Made by a program: the position numbers and the translations under genes
Shown here: positions 53,843-64,000 of the stretch, one piece after another
How positions within the stretch are numbered: position 1 is the first letter of the stretch
How the letters are laid out: the number at the start of each line of letters is the position of its first letter
Notes under the pieces: generated by a model
The model's input: only the letters and a program-made list of their open reading frames with translations
The model's database searches: none
Told to the model about the DNA's origin: nothing
Assembly (NCBI GenBank): GCA_024196135.1
Contig: JAMQCK010000079.1
Coordinates: forward strand, 1-64,000
Source of the DNA: Pleurotus ostreatus/Saccharomyces cerevisiae fusant
Taxonomy: Eukaryota > Opisthokonta
Direction of reading: 5' to 3'
DNA length: 64,000 bases

Positions 53843-56744
53843 TCATGCCTCGTTCATTGCCTTCGTCTCCTCTGGAGCATTCCTGTTCGCCGCAGTCGGG
53901 TCGGCTTCGTGGTTATCCTGGATGTCCAGGGTTTCACCATCTTCGCTCACCCGGATCTTCACCTCGTCGCCGTCCCTGAGATTAGTGGTCAGCGACAGTG
54001 CGGCCTTGGAAAACACCCCTGCTCACCTGATAGTCCCACGCAGAAGCTTCTGCGCGAGCGGGAAGAGCACCTCGGTGCGCACGACACGCGCAATCGCACG
54101 CGCGCCGTACACGTCTGAGTATCCCTTGCTCGCCAACCAGTCGCGCGCGCCCTGGTCGACGTCGATACGAATACGCCTATGCGCCAACCGCTCAGACACA
54201 TCCTTCAAACGCAGATCGACAACCTGCAACACGCTCTCCCTCGACAACTTGTTGAACACCAGCATCGCGTCGAGGCGGTTCAGCAGCTCCGGCGGGAAAT
54301 ACTCGCTCGTGCGCTCGAGCACCTCGTCGCGCGCGGCCGCGGTGACCACGCCCTGCTCGTCCGACGCCGTCTTGTGCGCGAGGATGTCGCTGCCGAGGTT
54401 CGACGTCAGGCAGATGATGGTGTTCTTGAAGTCGACCTTGCGGCCCTGGCTGTCGGTGATGCTGCCCTCGTCGAGGATCTGGAGGAGGATCATCGCGACG
54501 TCCTTGTGCGCCTTCTCGAGCTCGTCGAGCAGGACGACGGCGTAGGGCTTGCGGCGGACGGCCTCGGTGAGCTGACCGCCCTCCTCGAAGCCAACGTAAC
54601 CGGGCGCGGCGCCGATGAGGCGGGAGATGGTGTGTCGGTCGTGGTACTCGGACATGTTGATGTTAATGAGGCCGCGAGACTCGTCGTTGAAGAGGAAGCC
54701 GGCGAGGGCCTTGCAGAGCTCGGTCTTACCGACACCAGTGGGGCCGAGGAAGAGGAACGACGCGACGGGCCGGTTCGGTGGCGCGAGACCTGCGCGACTG
54801 ATGCGCACAGCGTCTGAGATGGCGCGAACGACGTGGTCTTGACCAACGACACGCTGCCGAAGTGCATCCTCCATCTACGAAAGCGTGAGCATAACGACGA
54901 GATCAGAGCTTGAATTCGAGCACTTACATGAACAAGCTTATCCCTCTCGCCCTTGAGGAGATTCTGCACGGGTATACCGGTGGCCTTCGCAACGACGCGA
55001 GCGATGTCGTTAGAGGTGACGCGGTCGTGCAACATCTCGAAGCCTTCCTCGCTCTCCGTAGCTGACGACTTCGCTGCCTCCTCTTCCCTCGGAAGCTGCT
55101 TCTCCAGCTCTGGGATAGTAACGTAGCGCAAGCGAGATGCCTATGGTTCTGGTGAGTGGTTATTTTCTCCGATGCACACGACACACCCACCTTCTCAAAT
55201 TCTCCCTGCCGCTGCGCAACCTCGAGCTGGTACTTCGCATCCTCGAGCTGCTCCTTCAAGCCCTTGATGCGCTCCAATCTCGCACGTTCCCGCTGCCAGA
55301 TATCCGTCAACCGCTCCGCCTCCGCCTTCTTCTCCTTCAGCTCCGCCTCAACCTTCAACCGCCTCTCCGCACTAAACACATCCGACTCGTTCTTCAAGCT
55401 CTCCAGCTCGATCTGCAGGGTGACGATCTGCCGGTCGAGCGCCTCCAGAGCATCGGGCTTGCTCTCCTGCGCGAGGCGCAGCGAACTCGCGGCCTCGTCG
55501 ACGAGGTCGATGGCCTTGTCGGGGAGGTAGCGGTCGGAGATGTAGCGCGCGGAGTAGACGGCGGCGGTGACGAGGGCGGCGTCAGAGATCTCGACTCCGT
55601 GGTGGACTTCGTAGCGGGGCTTGAGGCCGCGGAGAATGGAGATGGTGGACTCGACGGAGGGCTCGTCGATGGTGACGGGCTGGAAGCGGCGCTCGAGGGC
55701 GGCGTCCTTACCAATGGTCTTGCGGTACTCATCGGCTAGGGCAAGGTCAGGGTCGAATACAAGCAGGTCGAAAGGAGTACTCACGGGTAGTCGCGCCAAC
55801 GAGCTGCAGTCCACGCGCAAGTGCAGGCTTAATCATCTGGCCTGCGTCGATGCTGCCTTCCGCCTTGCCCAATTGAAAGAGTGTGTGCACTTCGTCAATG
55901 AAGCAGATAACATTGCGAGCCTATTTCTCGTCAGTTTGGGTAAGGGCTCGTATGCATATAAGCCACGCACCTCGTCCTCAATGTCCTTGATCAGAGCCTT
56001 GAACTTCTCCTCGAACTGGCCCCGGATGCCGGAGCCAGCCATGATGGCGGAGAGGTCGATGGAGAGGACACGCTTGCCCTGGAGTGACTCGGGAACCTCC
56101 TTTGCGACGATGCGGCTGGCGAGACCCTCGAGAATGGCCGTCTTGCCGACACCAGGGGGTCCAATGAGCTGAAGGACGGTTGAGCTTCATTCGACGCGAC
56201 TACGGTAGAGTACGCACCACTGGGTTTGACTTCGTTCTCCGGGATAGGACTGGAGGGTAATTTGAGTTCATGGTGATCAGCCGCTGGATGAGAAGAACAT
56301 ACTTTGGATGGTTCGCCGAATCTCTGCAAGCACGTCAGTATACGTCCACGGCAGGCGTCGAGCTCAACGCACCTTCATCACGTCCTATAGTAGGGTCCAG
56401 CTTTCCATCCTTCGCCATCTGCGTGAGGTCGACGCTCTACGCTGAAGTCAGTACGCAGTCACGCATGTGCAACCTGGTTCACGCACATATTCCTTCAGCG
56501 CTTCCCCCTTCTGCTGCGGCCCCATCTTGAAGCCCGGGAAGCCTCCCATGCCTCCCTGCCCTCCTCCCGGAGGAACTTGCGCATAATGTCGTACGGAAAT
56601 GGCCGGGAAGCCATGGAAGTTCGGTGCAGTTCTTGAGAACCGCGGGGCCAAGCGGACGGTGGAGGGAGGAGCGGACGCAACGCGTCCGGGCGTCGTCCTC
56701 GCGGTAAGTCTTGGGATATTCCTCGCAACAAGAGCACGCGACAT
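53843..56744 (-). CDS. HSP78: mitochondrial HSP78 / ClpB-type disaggregase
   Basis: An AAA+ hexameric chaperone that resolves protein aggregates in the mitochondrial matrix with Hsp70. About 800 residues. The N-terminus is a mitochondrial presequence ([18 protein letters not shown]..., rich in Arg/Ser/Ala, no acids), and the usual ClpB N-domain is missing, as in yeast Hsp78. NBD1: [18 protein letters not shown], Walker A GPPGVGKT, Walker [13 protein letters not shown], and [15 protein letters not shown]. The coiled-coil middle domain spans about 140 residues ([16 protein letters not shown] onward). NBD2: [15 protein letters not shown], Walker [27 protein letters not shown], Walker [21 protein letters not shown] and [15 protein letters not shown]. 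It ends with an acidic tail at 53843. Six or so introns. The start at 56744 fits the targeting signal. Confidence 0.93.
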
Positions 56745-56815
56745 CGAGGTAGGAAAAGAAAAGTGAGAGAGCACCTGCGACCAGCGCGTTAAGTATGCGG
56801 GGAAGGACCGCGACA

Positions 56816-56828
56816 GAATAATCCGGAA
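56816..56828. promoter_or_regulatory. heat-shock-element-like site upstream of HSP78
   Basis: GAAtaATCcgGAA is three alternating pentamer cores of the HSE consensus (GAAnnTTCnnGAA) with one mismatch, 72-84 bp upstream of the HSP78 start codon. Position and target gene fit binding by heat shock factor HSF1. Predicted only. Confidence 0.45.
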
Positions 56829-58135
56829 GGTCCCTGATCCGTCATAGGGCGTCGTGGAAAAGACATACCCGTTTTGGAAACAGGCGCTTAATCAATGTGG
56901 CGCACACACTTCCAGCGACTATTCATCCAAACCGGAAGCTCAAAGGAGCTCACAATGTGCACGTCGTAGTACTGGGAGCATATTCTTCTCTGTGCTAAAT
57001 GCATATGGATTGGATCTAATCAGGGAGTACGCCTTCTAGTCGAGCCGAGTCAAGAGCAACATGGCCGGCTGCAGAGGGTCAGAGCAATCATAGAAGGCTA
57101 GCCCTGTACTCGGCATAAAAATCGCGCTTGTACGCGCTCTCTCTATTGTCAGTCCATTCACGTTGCTCTTGAAGGTCCTGAGGGCTAAACAATTCGCTGA
57201 CCGCCCGTCGCGGCATTCAGGGAAGGACGTCGTCGCGTCCAGTCCATAGAAGTCGGCCGGTAAGTGCAGTTCCACAGATAATCACCTGTAAGAGGGAGAG
57301 AGGAGTCCGCTCCAAGCGCCATCTAGTGGACGGCCGTCTACGGATGCTGATGTTGAGTTCGAGGGGAACTTGATCCAAGCGTGCGGAATGCGCATTGACG
57401 ATACGCTGAAGCATCCTGCCATCGTTAGAAGAGCATTCAAAGCTATCTTTCTATTGTAGGCATGCCATCCGCGCACCTTATTTAATTATTATGGTGAACA
57501 GAGGTGCGGAGTGCACGCGAAGGTCACCGCACGCCACGCATGACAAGCTACAGCGCAAGGAAGGGGGGACAGAGCGCCAGTAATCTTGTTCCAGAAAAGT
57601 AGAATATATGAATGCAGCCCTAGCGGTAATCGGAGGGCGGTAGGCTCGGGTGAGTTGTCGACGTTTAAACATCGCTAAGTAGCATGGACAGTTTGACTGC
57701 CATTTCGCTCTCGAGAAGTAGAATAATTGCAAGCTAAAAATCTACGGAGGTGTGATCTTGCATCCAAATTGACAGGCGCCAGCTGAAGGTGACGAACACG
57801 CAGTGAGGTCCAGGCCGGCTGGAGGCAGGCTTGGGTTTGCATTTGTTGACGCTGATGATGGCGATCACATGCACTCGGCGAATGCCGAAAGCTGAACATC
57901 GCAACTTCGAGTTCAACGATGTCGAGGACTGTGGCGTGCAGCCAGGATGTTATGTCAGCAATAAGGTAGATAAATGTCATACGGCACAATATCACGTATT
58001 GGTAAGTCTTACAGCTCGTTACAACAGTACATATCTTCATCTCGGGTACACTAGTGTACAATACTGATTGTTCACAATAGAGTTCAATGAGTTCGAACGA
58101 GAGCGAGTGGGGACGATGAGCACTAATCACTTCCC
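56829..58135. other. 1.3 kb spacer without a supported gene
   Basis: Relatively AT-rich, with short contradictory frames on both strands and no recognised repeat or RNA gene. It contains the distal HSP78 promoter and the 3' side of the F-box gene at 58136. Confidence 0.4.
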
Positions 58136-59799
58136 TCACTCGTACTCGTCTTCGAAGGAAGCTCGACAAAGTCTCACATTCGAGATATCACTGCGCAAAG
58201 CCAAGAGGGGCTGTAGGTCCAAGCCCTCATACTCCATTATTTCCATCCTCGACCGAAGCATATCCAGAGCTGGCTCGTCGATCTCCGGAGAGCAGTGTCC
58301 TCCGGCAAATAGTGCCAATGCCTTGAGACGCGGCAGGAGTGCGAGAGATGCGGGTGAGCCCCGAACACGTGTCAGGCGCTTCACGAGCAAGGGAGTGATG
58401 AGGTCGGGTTGTGGCTCGCGGTGAGAGCATTTCGACCTGTTGCTGATCCAGAGGCAAGTAAGAGTCGGAAGAGCCGGCAGAAGCGACAAAAGCCTGTCTG
58501 TACTCCCGGTAATGTTGTCCAGCTTGAGGTGCGTGAGGCTGGAATGGCTATCGAGGGCTAGGAAGGCCGCCAGATGGTCCAAGTCATCCTCTGGTTCTGG
58601 CGGAAGCCATTTGCCGTCGCTCAAGACCAGCCGTGTCAGAGCCGGGGCGCGGACACGCACGGCGGGAGTTGCTGCCCCCGATATATTCAACGTATGGAGC
58701 TTTGGCAAAGTCGCAAATGGCGAAGGCACACCTGCGATGCTGGTGGATATGCCCCGGTGTCGGACTTTGACATCCTCTAGATGAGGTGCGAACGCAGTCA
58801 AAGCCCCGATGACGCAGTCAGTAGGAATATCAACAAGGTGCAGGTGGGATAGCTGCCATGTAGAAGGCCATCGCGCGCGCGCGTAAGGTGACAGTATCTT
58901 GCCTCGCATATCGAGGCGACGCAGCGGGGCATCGCTGAAGAAGCTGATCAAATCGTGCCCATGAACCGAATCCTCGACCGCGCTAAAACGGAGGGACTGC
59001 AGGCGGGGGAATGACGCCTTGGGCCGACCGGGGTTGATTCGGAAGCGATTCATCGGGCAGGACAGATCCAGAGATGTCCACCTCGTTGACTCCTCGAGCA
59101 AGCGCATCCAGATGATCTGGGGCGGAAGATCGTCAATCACCCGGCATTTGTGCAAGCGATAGGTATTCGGCGCATGCGTAGCGTAGGTGACTTTCAACGG
59201 CGCGCCGGCAGACCGTGCGACGTATGCGTTCACCGTACTCATGAGTATGCCGCTACTCTGCCGCGAACGGATAGTAGTGTGGCGGCTTTCGTCCCAGATT
59301 TGCTGAGGCGAGATGATGATAGAATTCCAGAGCTGAGGCATAGAGAGGGCCACGGCCCGCCACCTGGAGCATACTGAGGCAAAGGGAAGGGTCATTCCTC
59401 CGCTGGGCGCTCTGTACCAGACATCGGGTACGGCAAGAAGGAAGATACGCGATAAGAGCTCTGGCGGCAAACATTGAATGGGGCTGAGGAGCGACCTGAT
59501 CTCCTGCACGCGGCGATTGAGCGGCGGGATACGAGATGACAGCCATTCGATGGTATGTTGTAGAACGCGGGTGTGCTGGCGCAGAGTCGACGCCGTAGCG
59601 CTTGTTAGCGTGTCCTCCTGCTCTCGAGTGATGGCGTCGATGAGATCAGTAGCCTGTCGAAGCAACCCTTCTATGTGTAGATCGAGTTGTAAGCCTGCAG
59701 CGTCGATCGGGTCGCTTTCCTGCCGATCCGCTGTCAGTCTCAAGACTCAGCGTAGCTATCAGGGATGCTCACAGCAGTATCAGAGTGCTGGATGGGCAT
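58136..59799 (-). CDS. F-box protein (subfamily C)
   Basis: About 535 residues. The F-box is at about residues 75-125: LSPIQCLPPELLSRIFLLA followed by FASVCSRWRAVALSMPQLWNSI. An N-terminal helical region (ATDLIDAITREQ, HTIEWLSSRIPPLNRRVQEI) precedes it. The C-terminus is LRR-like (FPRLQSLRFSAV, LPTLTCLWISN). The long frame has no ATG. A 27-nt first exon at 59799-59773 (MPIQHSDTA), spliced to 59719 (ESDPIDAAG), restores the start with GT and AG ends. It is only distantly related to the other F-box genes here. Predicted SCF adaptor. Confidence 0.8.
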
Positions 59800-60291
59800 A
59801 CTTGCGAAGGACAGGGAGCAGATAATCGGTAAGGGCTGATGGTCGGGGATGACTTGAAGACGCGCGCCTGATCGACTAGGTGTTAAGCGCTGGGACAAGG
59901 CGAGTTTGACGAGTCAACTCCTCACTAGAGTAGCAATGGGGGAAGGTTGAGTGACGGACACCTTGGGCGATGTATGAACGATGAGTGCTAGGAACAGCAA
60001 CCACGCAGACTTAGAACCCGAAAGCGGTTCGAGACAAGCTGTAGTGGATAAGCGCCGTCACTACCAAGCAGAGTCACACGCATCGACAGTTGCCGGCGGA
60101 TAAGTTCAACACCCATAATCCAAATCGTGATTCGACGTTCGCTCGTCAAGCTTTGTAGAAAGCAGTATAAGACGAGGGAATTTTGATTCGATGTACACTA
60201 CTACTCGTACTACGCACGCGACCGTTCACAAAAGAGAAAAGATAAAATCGGACACACATTCGATGGCTCTCACGTCTTAGCGCCACATTGC
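59800..60291. other. intergenic spacer
   Basis: 492 bp between two minus-strand genes. No gene is supported. It contains the F-box promoter and the agmatinase-family 3' end. Confidence 0.4.
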
Positions 60292-62198
60292 TTACTTACC
60301 CAGCGGGGTCTTGGCCATCGCGCTGACGACCTCGTAGAGGACCTGGAGACAGGATTTAGCAAGAGCGAGGCAGGGGGGGGGAGATCAGACTCACGTCAGC
60401 CGCTGCCATAGTCGTGAGCTCGGCATTCGTGTCGTACGCAGGCGCGACCTCAACGACATCGGCAGAGACGATCTTCAGACCGTCAAGCCCGCGGATGATA
60501 GTGCGCAACTCGCGCGTCGACCAGCCGCCGGTCTCAGGTGTGCCAGTACCAGGCGCGAAAGCCGGGTCGATCGAGTCAATGTCGATGGACAAGTAGACAG
60601 GATTGTCGCCGACGGTGTCACGGATCTTCTTCACGATGCCGTCGATGCCTGGAGGAAGTCATCGGATCGGGGGTCAAGAGTGGGCATAAGACAATACGCG
60701 CCGAGGGTATCGATCTCGCGGGCTTCGATGCGGTGGAAGCCGACCGCGTCGTCGTTCTCGTAGTCCTCGAGGCCGGAGAGGGTCGTGCGGATGGCGCCGT
60801 GCTGCGAAAAATCATCAACTAGGATCACAGAGGTCATGACTGAGGGATGGTAGGTATGAGAGGAAGGATGCAGGGAGGGCTTGTACGCCCGGGCGAAGGG
60901 AAAGGGGAGCGGAAAAAGATACTTGCAATTGACGTTCCGTTCTTGATAAGGCCCTCCTGCGCGGCGTGCCAGAAGTATGTGCCGTGGTTGATAGCGGCCA
61001 CTTCGGACGGGGCACCGCCGAAGACCTGCGGCTTCCAGCTGTCGGCGAGTCAGAAAAAAAATTGGGTAAATTGCCACAAAACGCACGAATCTGTGGAGCG
61101 TCAGAACAAAGTCAAAGATAACATATAGAAGAGCGGGCTCACCAAGATGCGAGTCAAAGTGGATGACGCTGATGGCGCCGTAGACGGAGTTGATTGAGCG
61201 CAGAAGCGGCAGGACGATGGTGTGATCGCCACCCAGCTGAAGGATGCGTCAATTTAGAATCGCAGGGATAGGACATGATCAATTTGCTCACCGTGATAAC
61301 GCGAGGGTGCGACTTCCCATCGCGAGACAGAGGTTCGAGCGCCATGCCCGTCACCGAGTCATTGCCAAGCGGAGAGAAAGCCTCGCGCTTGAGGAGGGCC
61401 TTGTGACCCTCCTCGATCTGCTTGATCGCGTATGAGTTATCGTACGGCCTGTCCACATTGCCGGTCAGCCGTTGAACAGAGAAGAGGCTAACGAGGGTAC
61501 TCACGTCACCGGGATGTCGCCGCAGTCGACCATGCGCAGGCTCGTGAAGGGGTTGACCTCCATTGGTACGTTGTAGCCTATGCAAAATGAAGGTCAGCCG
61601 CCAGCAACGAGGTAGGCTAGCGAAGGGACACGTACCTCCGTACAAGTTGAGGCGACGCGAGCCGGCACGGATACCAGCTATGCCAAGTGTCAGAGGGGTT
61701 AACATAGCGCAATGTATTCAGGCAACTTACAAGGTCCGAAGCGCGCGCCCGGACGGTACGAGGTGCCCGTGTCCTGGGGTAAGATGTTAACTTAACGAGG
61801 CAAGATAGGGGGGCAGATGGAGTTGACGTACAAAGGGCGCACCCAAGAAGGCGATGTCAAACTTCTCATGAGCGTCTTTGCCAAGGCATTGCACCCAGGG
61901 TAGGCGGGCGAAGGTAGTGATACCGGAAAAGCTGTAAAGCCGCTCAGTACGATGTACGGATGGACACCAAGAGGCAGCGCGTACACGGAGTCAGCGGTCA
62001 CTGTATGAGGGTCAGAATACAACTGTAGTGAGGAAGTATAAGGGGGAACGCACCTTCGCCATTCGCCGCGCGGTAGGCGGGCATTTGGTAGGGGAAGAGG
62101 TTGTAGTCGAAGGGGACCTGGTCGTGCGAGGCGCCCTCATGCGCAAGCGCGACATGCGACGAGATAGCAGCAGAGACAAGGGCGAGGAGGAGCTTCAT
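60292..62198 (-). CDS. agmatinase-family ureohydrolase with signal peptide
   Basis: About 395 residues from nine or so exons. It starts with a signal peptide ([19 protein letters not shown], then [10 protein letters not shown]), so it enters the secretory pathway. Family blocks: [20 protein letters not shown] (the segment before the metal site), [28 protein letters not shown] (first metal ligand His), VIHFDSHL followed by DSWKPQ (metal ligands D-x-H-x-D), [12 protein letters not shown], and [19 protein letters not shown] (Asp ligands). The end is AMAKTPLGK at 60292. Family enzymes hydrolyse agmatine or related guanidines to urea and an amine; the exact substrate is unknown. The intron at 60802-60926 has a GC donor. 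The exon join that encodes the last Asp of D-S-H-L-D has CG instead of AG at its acceptor (see findings), so functionality needs proof. Confidence 0.82.
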
Positions 62199-62645
62199 GT
62201 TGACTGCGTACGAATGCCGACGTTGGACTTCGTCAAAATCGGTGCGCGCATCCTTTTATACCTCCACACCTCCTCTTCGCCGTCGCCGTCGCCCGTCGCG
62301 GGCAGACGCGATAAGGCAAAAATGACGCCGAAATGCTGTCAGCCACCCCAGACAGCTCCGCTCAAGCGCAGACGGTATTCAGAATTTTCGGCCGAGATAA
62401 CGAAGGAAGGGTTTTTCCTTGAGATGGAAGACAGCGTGGCCTGACTCGAGGCGGGCTCGAAGCTAGTCCGAGGGTGGCCGGCGAGGAATCGCAGATAAGG
62501 GCATTATCTGGGGCGATAGTGCACTCGGAGAGGCCATAAGTAGGGGAGATACGCTCAGTCCTCCGCTTTGCCGCGCTCTATCACTCACCCAACAAGCGGA
62601 AGCTCGCCGCAAATCGCACGAAGTTCAAGAAAAAAGGCGTTCAAT
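62199..62645. promoter_or_regulatory. shared promoter between agmatinase-family gene and MATE transporter
   Basis: 447 bp between divergent start codons. A TATA-like cttttatac lies near 62252, about 55 bp upstream of the agmatinase-family start. No operator was recognised. Confidence 0.4.
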
Positions 62646-64000
62646 ATGTCAGATTCTCGCCAGCCGCTTCTAGCTGAAGCAGCCCTCCGGAGAGCGTACG
62701 GAACGACTAACGAGGGAGCGATGGAGACAGCGTCGACGGTCTCGGACGATATGGACGTTGCGGACGAGTTTGACTCGGCGATTGCCGATAGCCCGTCTCG
62801 CGTCACGTTGTTCTTGTCCTTGGTCCGCGATTCGATTCCCGGTGCGCGCTTGCTCCCTATCCTCACCTTCTCTATCGCTTTCTCACGAACCATGCAGTTA
62901 TCCTCTCCTACGTCCTTCAAAACTCCCTTCAGACCATTTCGGTACTCATAGTTGGTCGCCTGGGCCCCGAGGAGCTCTCCGCGGCGGCGTTCAGCCTCAT
63001 GTTGGCTTTCGTTACCGGCGAGTGTCCTCCCCTCGTCCCGAGGAGCATCTGATCCCACGCAGCGCCTCTTCGCTCTTTCAGGCTGGTGCGTCGCTCTGGG
63101 TGGCACGACTGCGCTCGACACGCTCGGCTCGCAGGCCTTCACCGGCGGCGCGCGTCGCTCGGACCTTTCCGTGCATCTTCAACGCTGCGTCGTCCTGCTC
63201 TGGCTGCTTTTCGTACCCGTAGCGGTCCTTTGGTTCTGGATTGAACCGGTCTTGCTTTCTCTCGGCCAACCGGTTGCCATCTGCCGGGATACTCAGCGCT
63301 TCTTGCGGGTTCTCATCGTGGGCGGGCCGGGGTACATCGCCTTTGAGTCCTTGAAGAAGTACCTGCAGTGCCAAGGTCGGGTTTCCTCAACGCTTTCTTC
63401 TCGCTTGCATATTTACTGACGATGCTTCAGGTATCATGTCCCTGTCTACCATTGTCCTTGTCATCATGTGCCCGGTAAACATTGCCCTGAACATCGCATT
63501 TGTCCACCACACCTCTCTCGGGCTCCTCGGCTCAGCGGTCGCTCTCTGCGCGACGTACTGGCTCTGCTTCCTCCTCTTATCTATCTTCACCTATCTCTCG
63601 CCCACTCACGACAAGAATGGGACGTGGGGCGGCCTCCAGCCCTCCCTCGTCTTCGAAGCGCGCAGCTGCGCGATCTTCCTCCGGCTTGCGCTGCCCGGCA
63701 TCCTGATGGTCGGCACGGAGTGGGCCGCCTTTGAGATCGTTGCGCTTGCTGCTGGCCGGCTGGGAGAGATCCCGCTCGCCGCGCAGTCGGTCATTATGAC
63801 CACTGATCAAGGTATGTGCAGGTTACGTCTACCTGCGAGCGTCTTGCTTAAGGTCTCCAAAAGTCTTGAACACACTGCCCTTCGGTATCGGTGTCGCTGC
63901 CTCTGCGCGTGTAGGAAACCTCATCGGTGCACGGTCGGCGTCTGGCGCGAAGCACGCGGCCCATGCCTCAGCGCTGTTGAGTGTCATCGTCGGTGTTGTG
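62646..64000 (+). CDS. MATE family efflux transporter (5' part)
   Basis: The first 390 or so residues of a multidrug-and-toxin-extrusion transporter; the gene runs past the window edge. The cytosolic N-terminus is MSDSRQPLLAEAALRRAYG. Membrane blocks include VILSYVLQNSLQTISVLIVG followed by RLGPEELSAAAFSLMLAFVTG (helices 1-2), GTTALDTLGSQAFTGG (conserved in MATE helix 2-3), VLIVGGPGYIAFESLKKYLQ, GIMSLSTIVLVIMCPVNIAL, LALPGILMVGTEWAAFEI (helix 7) and LNTLPFGIGVAASARVGNLI. Fungal relatives include Erc1-type proteins. MATE pumps exchange cationic compounds for H+ or Na+. Several introns of 50-60 nt. Substrate unknown. Confidence 0.88.

Noticed and set aside
1..64000. CRISPR arrays, bacterial operons or ribosome binding sites
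   Set aside because: No regularly spaced repeats with spacers; intron-rich eukaryotic genes throughout.

Overview
The window is nuclear DNA of a filamentous basidiomycete, most likely an Agaricomycete of the polypore type. Genes are split by many short introns (about 45-65 nt), codons are GC-rich, and intergenic distances are short. Conserved eukaryotic genes (PRP22/DHX8 helicase, ARP2, HSP78, an IBTK-like BTB/RCC1 protein) sit among young lineage-specific families. Species was not determined. All exon joins were read by eye from splice consensus and protein continuity, without transcript data.

Layout. 1-5.5 kb: the end of an unknown gene, then an F-box gene between two members (one truncated) of a multigene family that I interpret as HNH_2-derived. 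6.7-10.3 kb: spliceosomal helicase PRP22 (minus). 10.7-11.8 kb: a decayed HNH-like copy. 12.2-13.8 kb: ARP2. 14-18.2 kb: two related F-box genes (minus). 19-23.8 kb: a large ankyrin/RCC1/double-BTB gene resembling IBTK. 24.6-40.2 kb is a metabolic and transport stretch: a PuuE-type allantoinase-like deacetylase, a possible small secreted protein, a TauD/Jlp1-type 2-oxoglutarate dioxygenase divergent from a DAL5-family MFS permease, a Zn2Cys6 transcription factor, and a DHA1-type MFS exporter. 40.5-53.6 kb: a second copy of the 2.4 kb F-box gene, a rearranged block of F-box and IBTK fragments, then four intact HNH-like genes in the same orientation, interrupted by one unknown gene. 53.8-64 kb: mitochondrial HSP78 with a heat-shock-element-like site, another F-box gene, a signal-peptide agmatinase-family gene, and the start of a MATE transporter.

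The most striking observations are structural. (1) The block at about 42.66-44.69 kb is an inverted, circularly permuted copy of 17.57-19.73 kb. It joins the N-terminus of an F-box gene to the C-terminal exon of the IBTK-like gene, as expected from reinsertion of a circular intermediate or from the joint of a tandem duplication. (2) The HNH-like family (nine loci: five intact, one truncated, one frameshifted, two relics) keeps the scaffold of an HNH_2 nuclease domain but has lost the metal-binding histidines in nearly all copies. It repeatedly neighbours F-box genes. (3) The dioxygenase/permease/regulator group looks like a sulfonate or ureide utilisation module. (4) The agmatinase-family gene has a single-base change of a splice acceptor exactly at the codon for a metal ligand.
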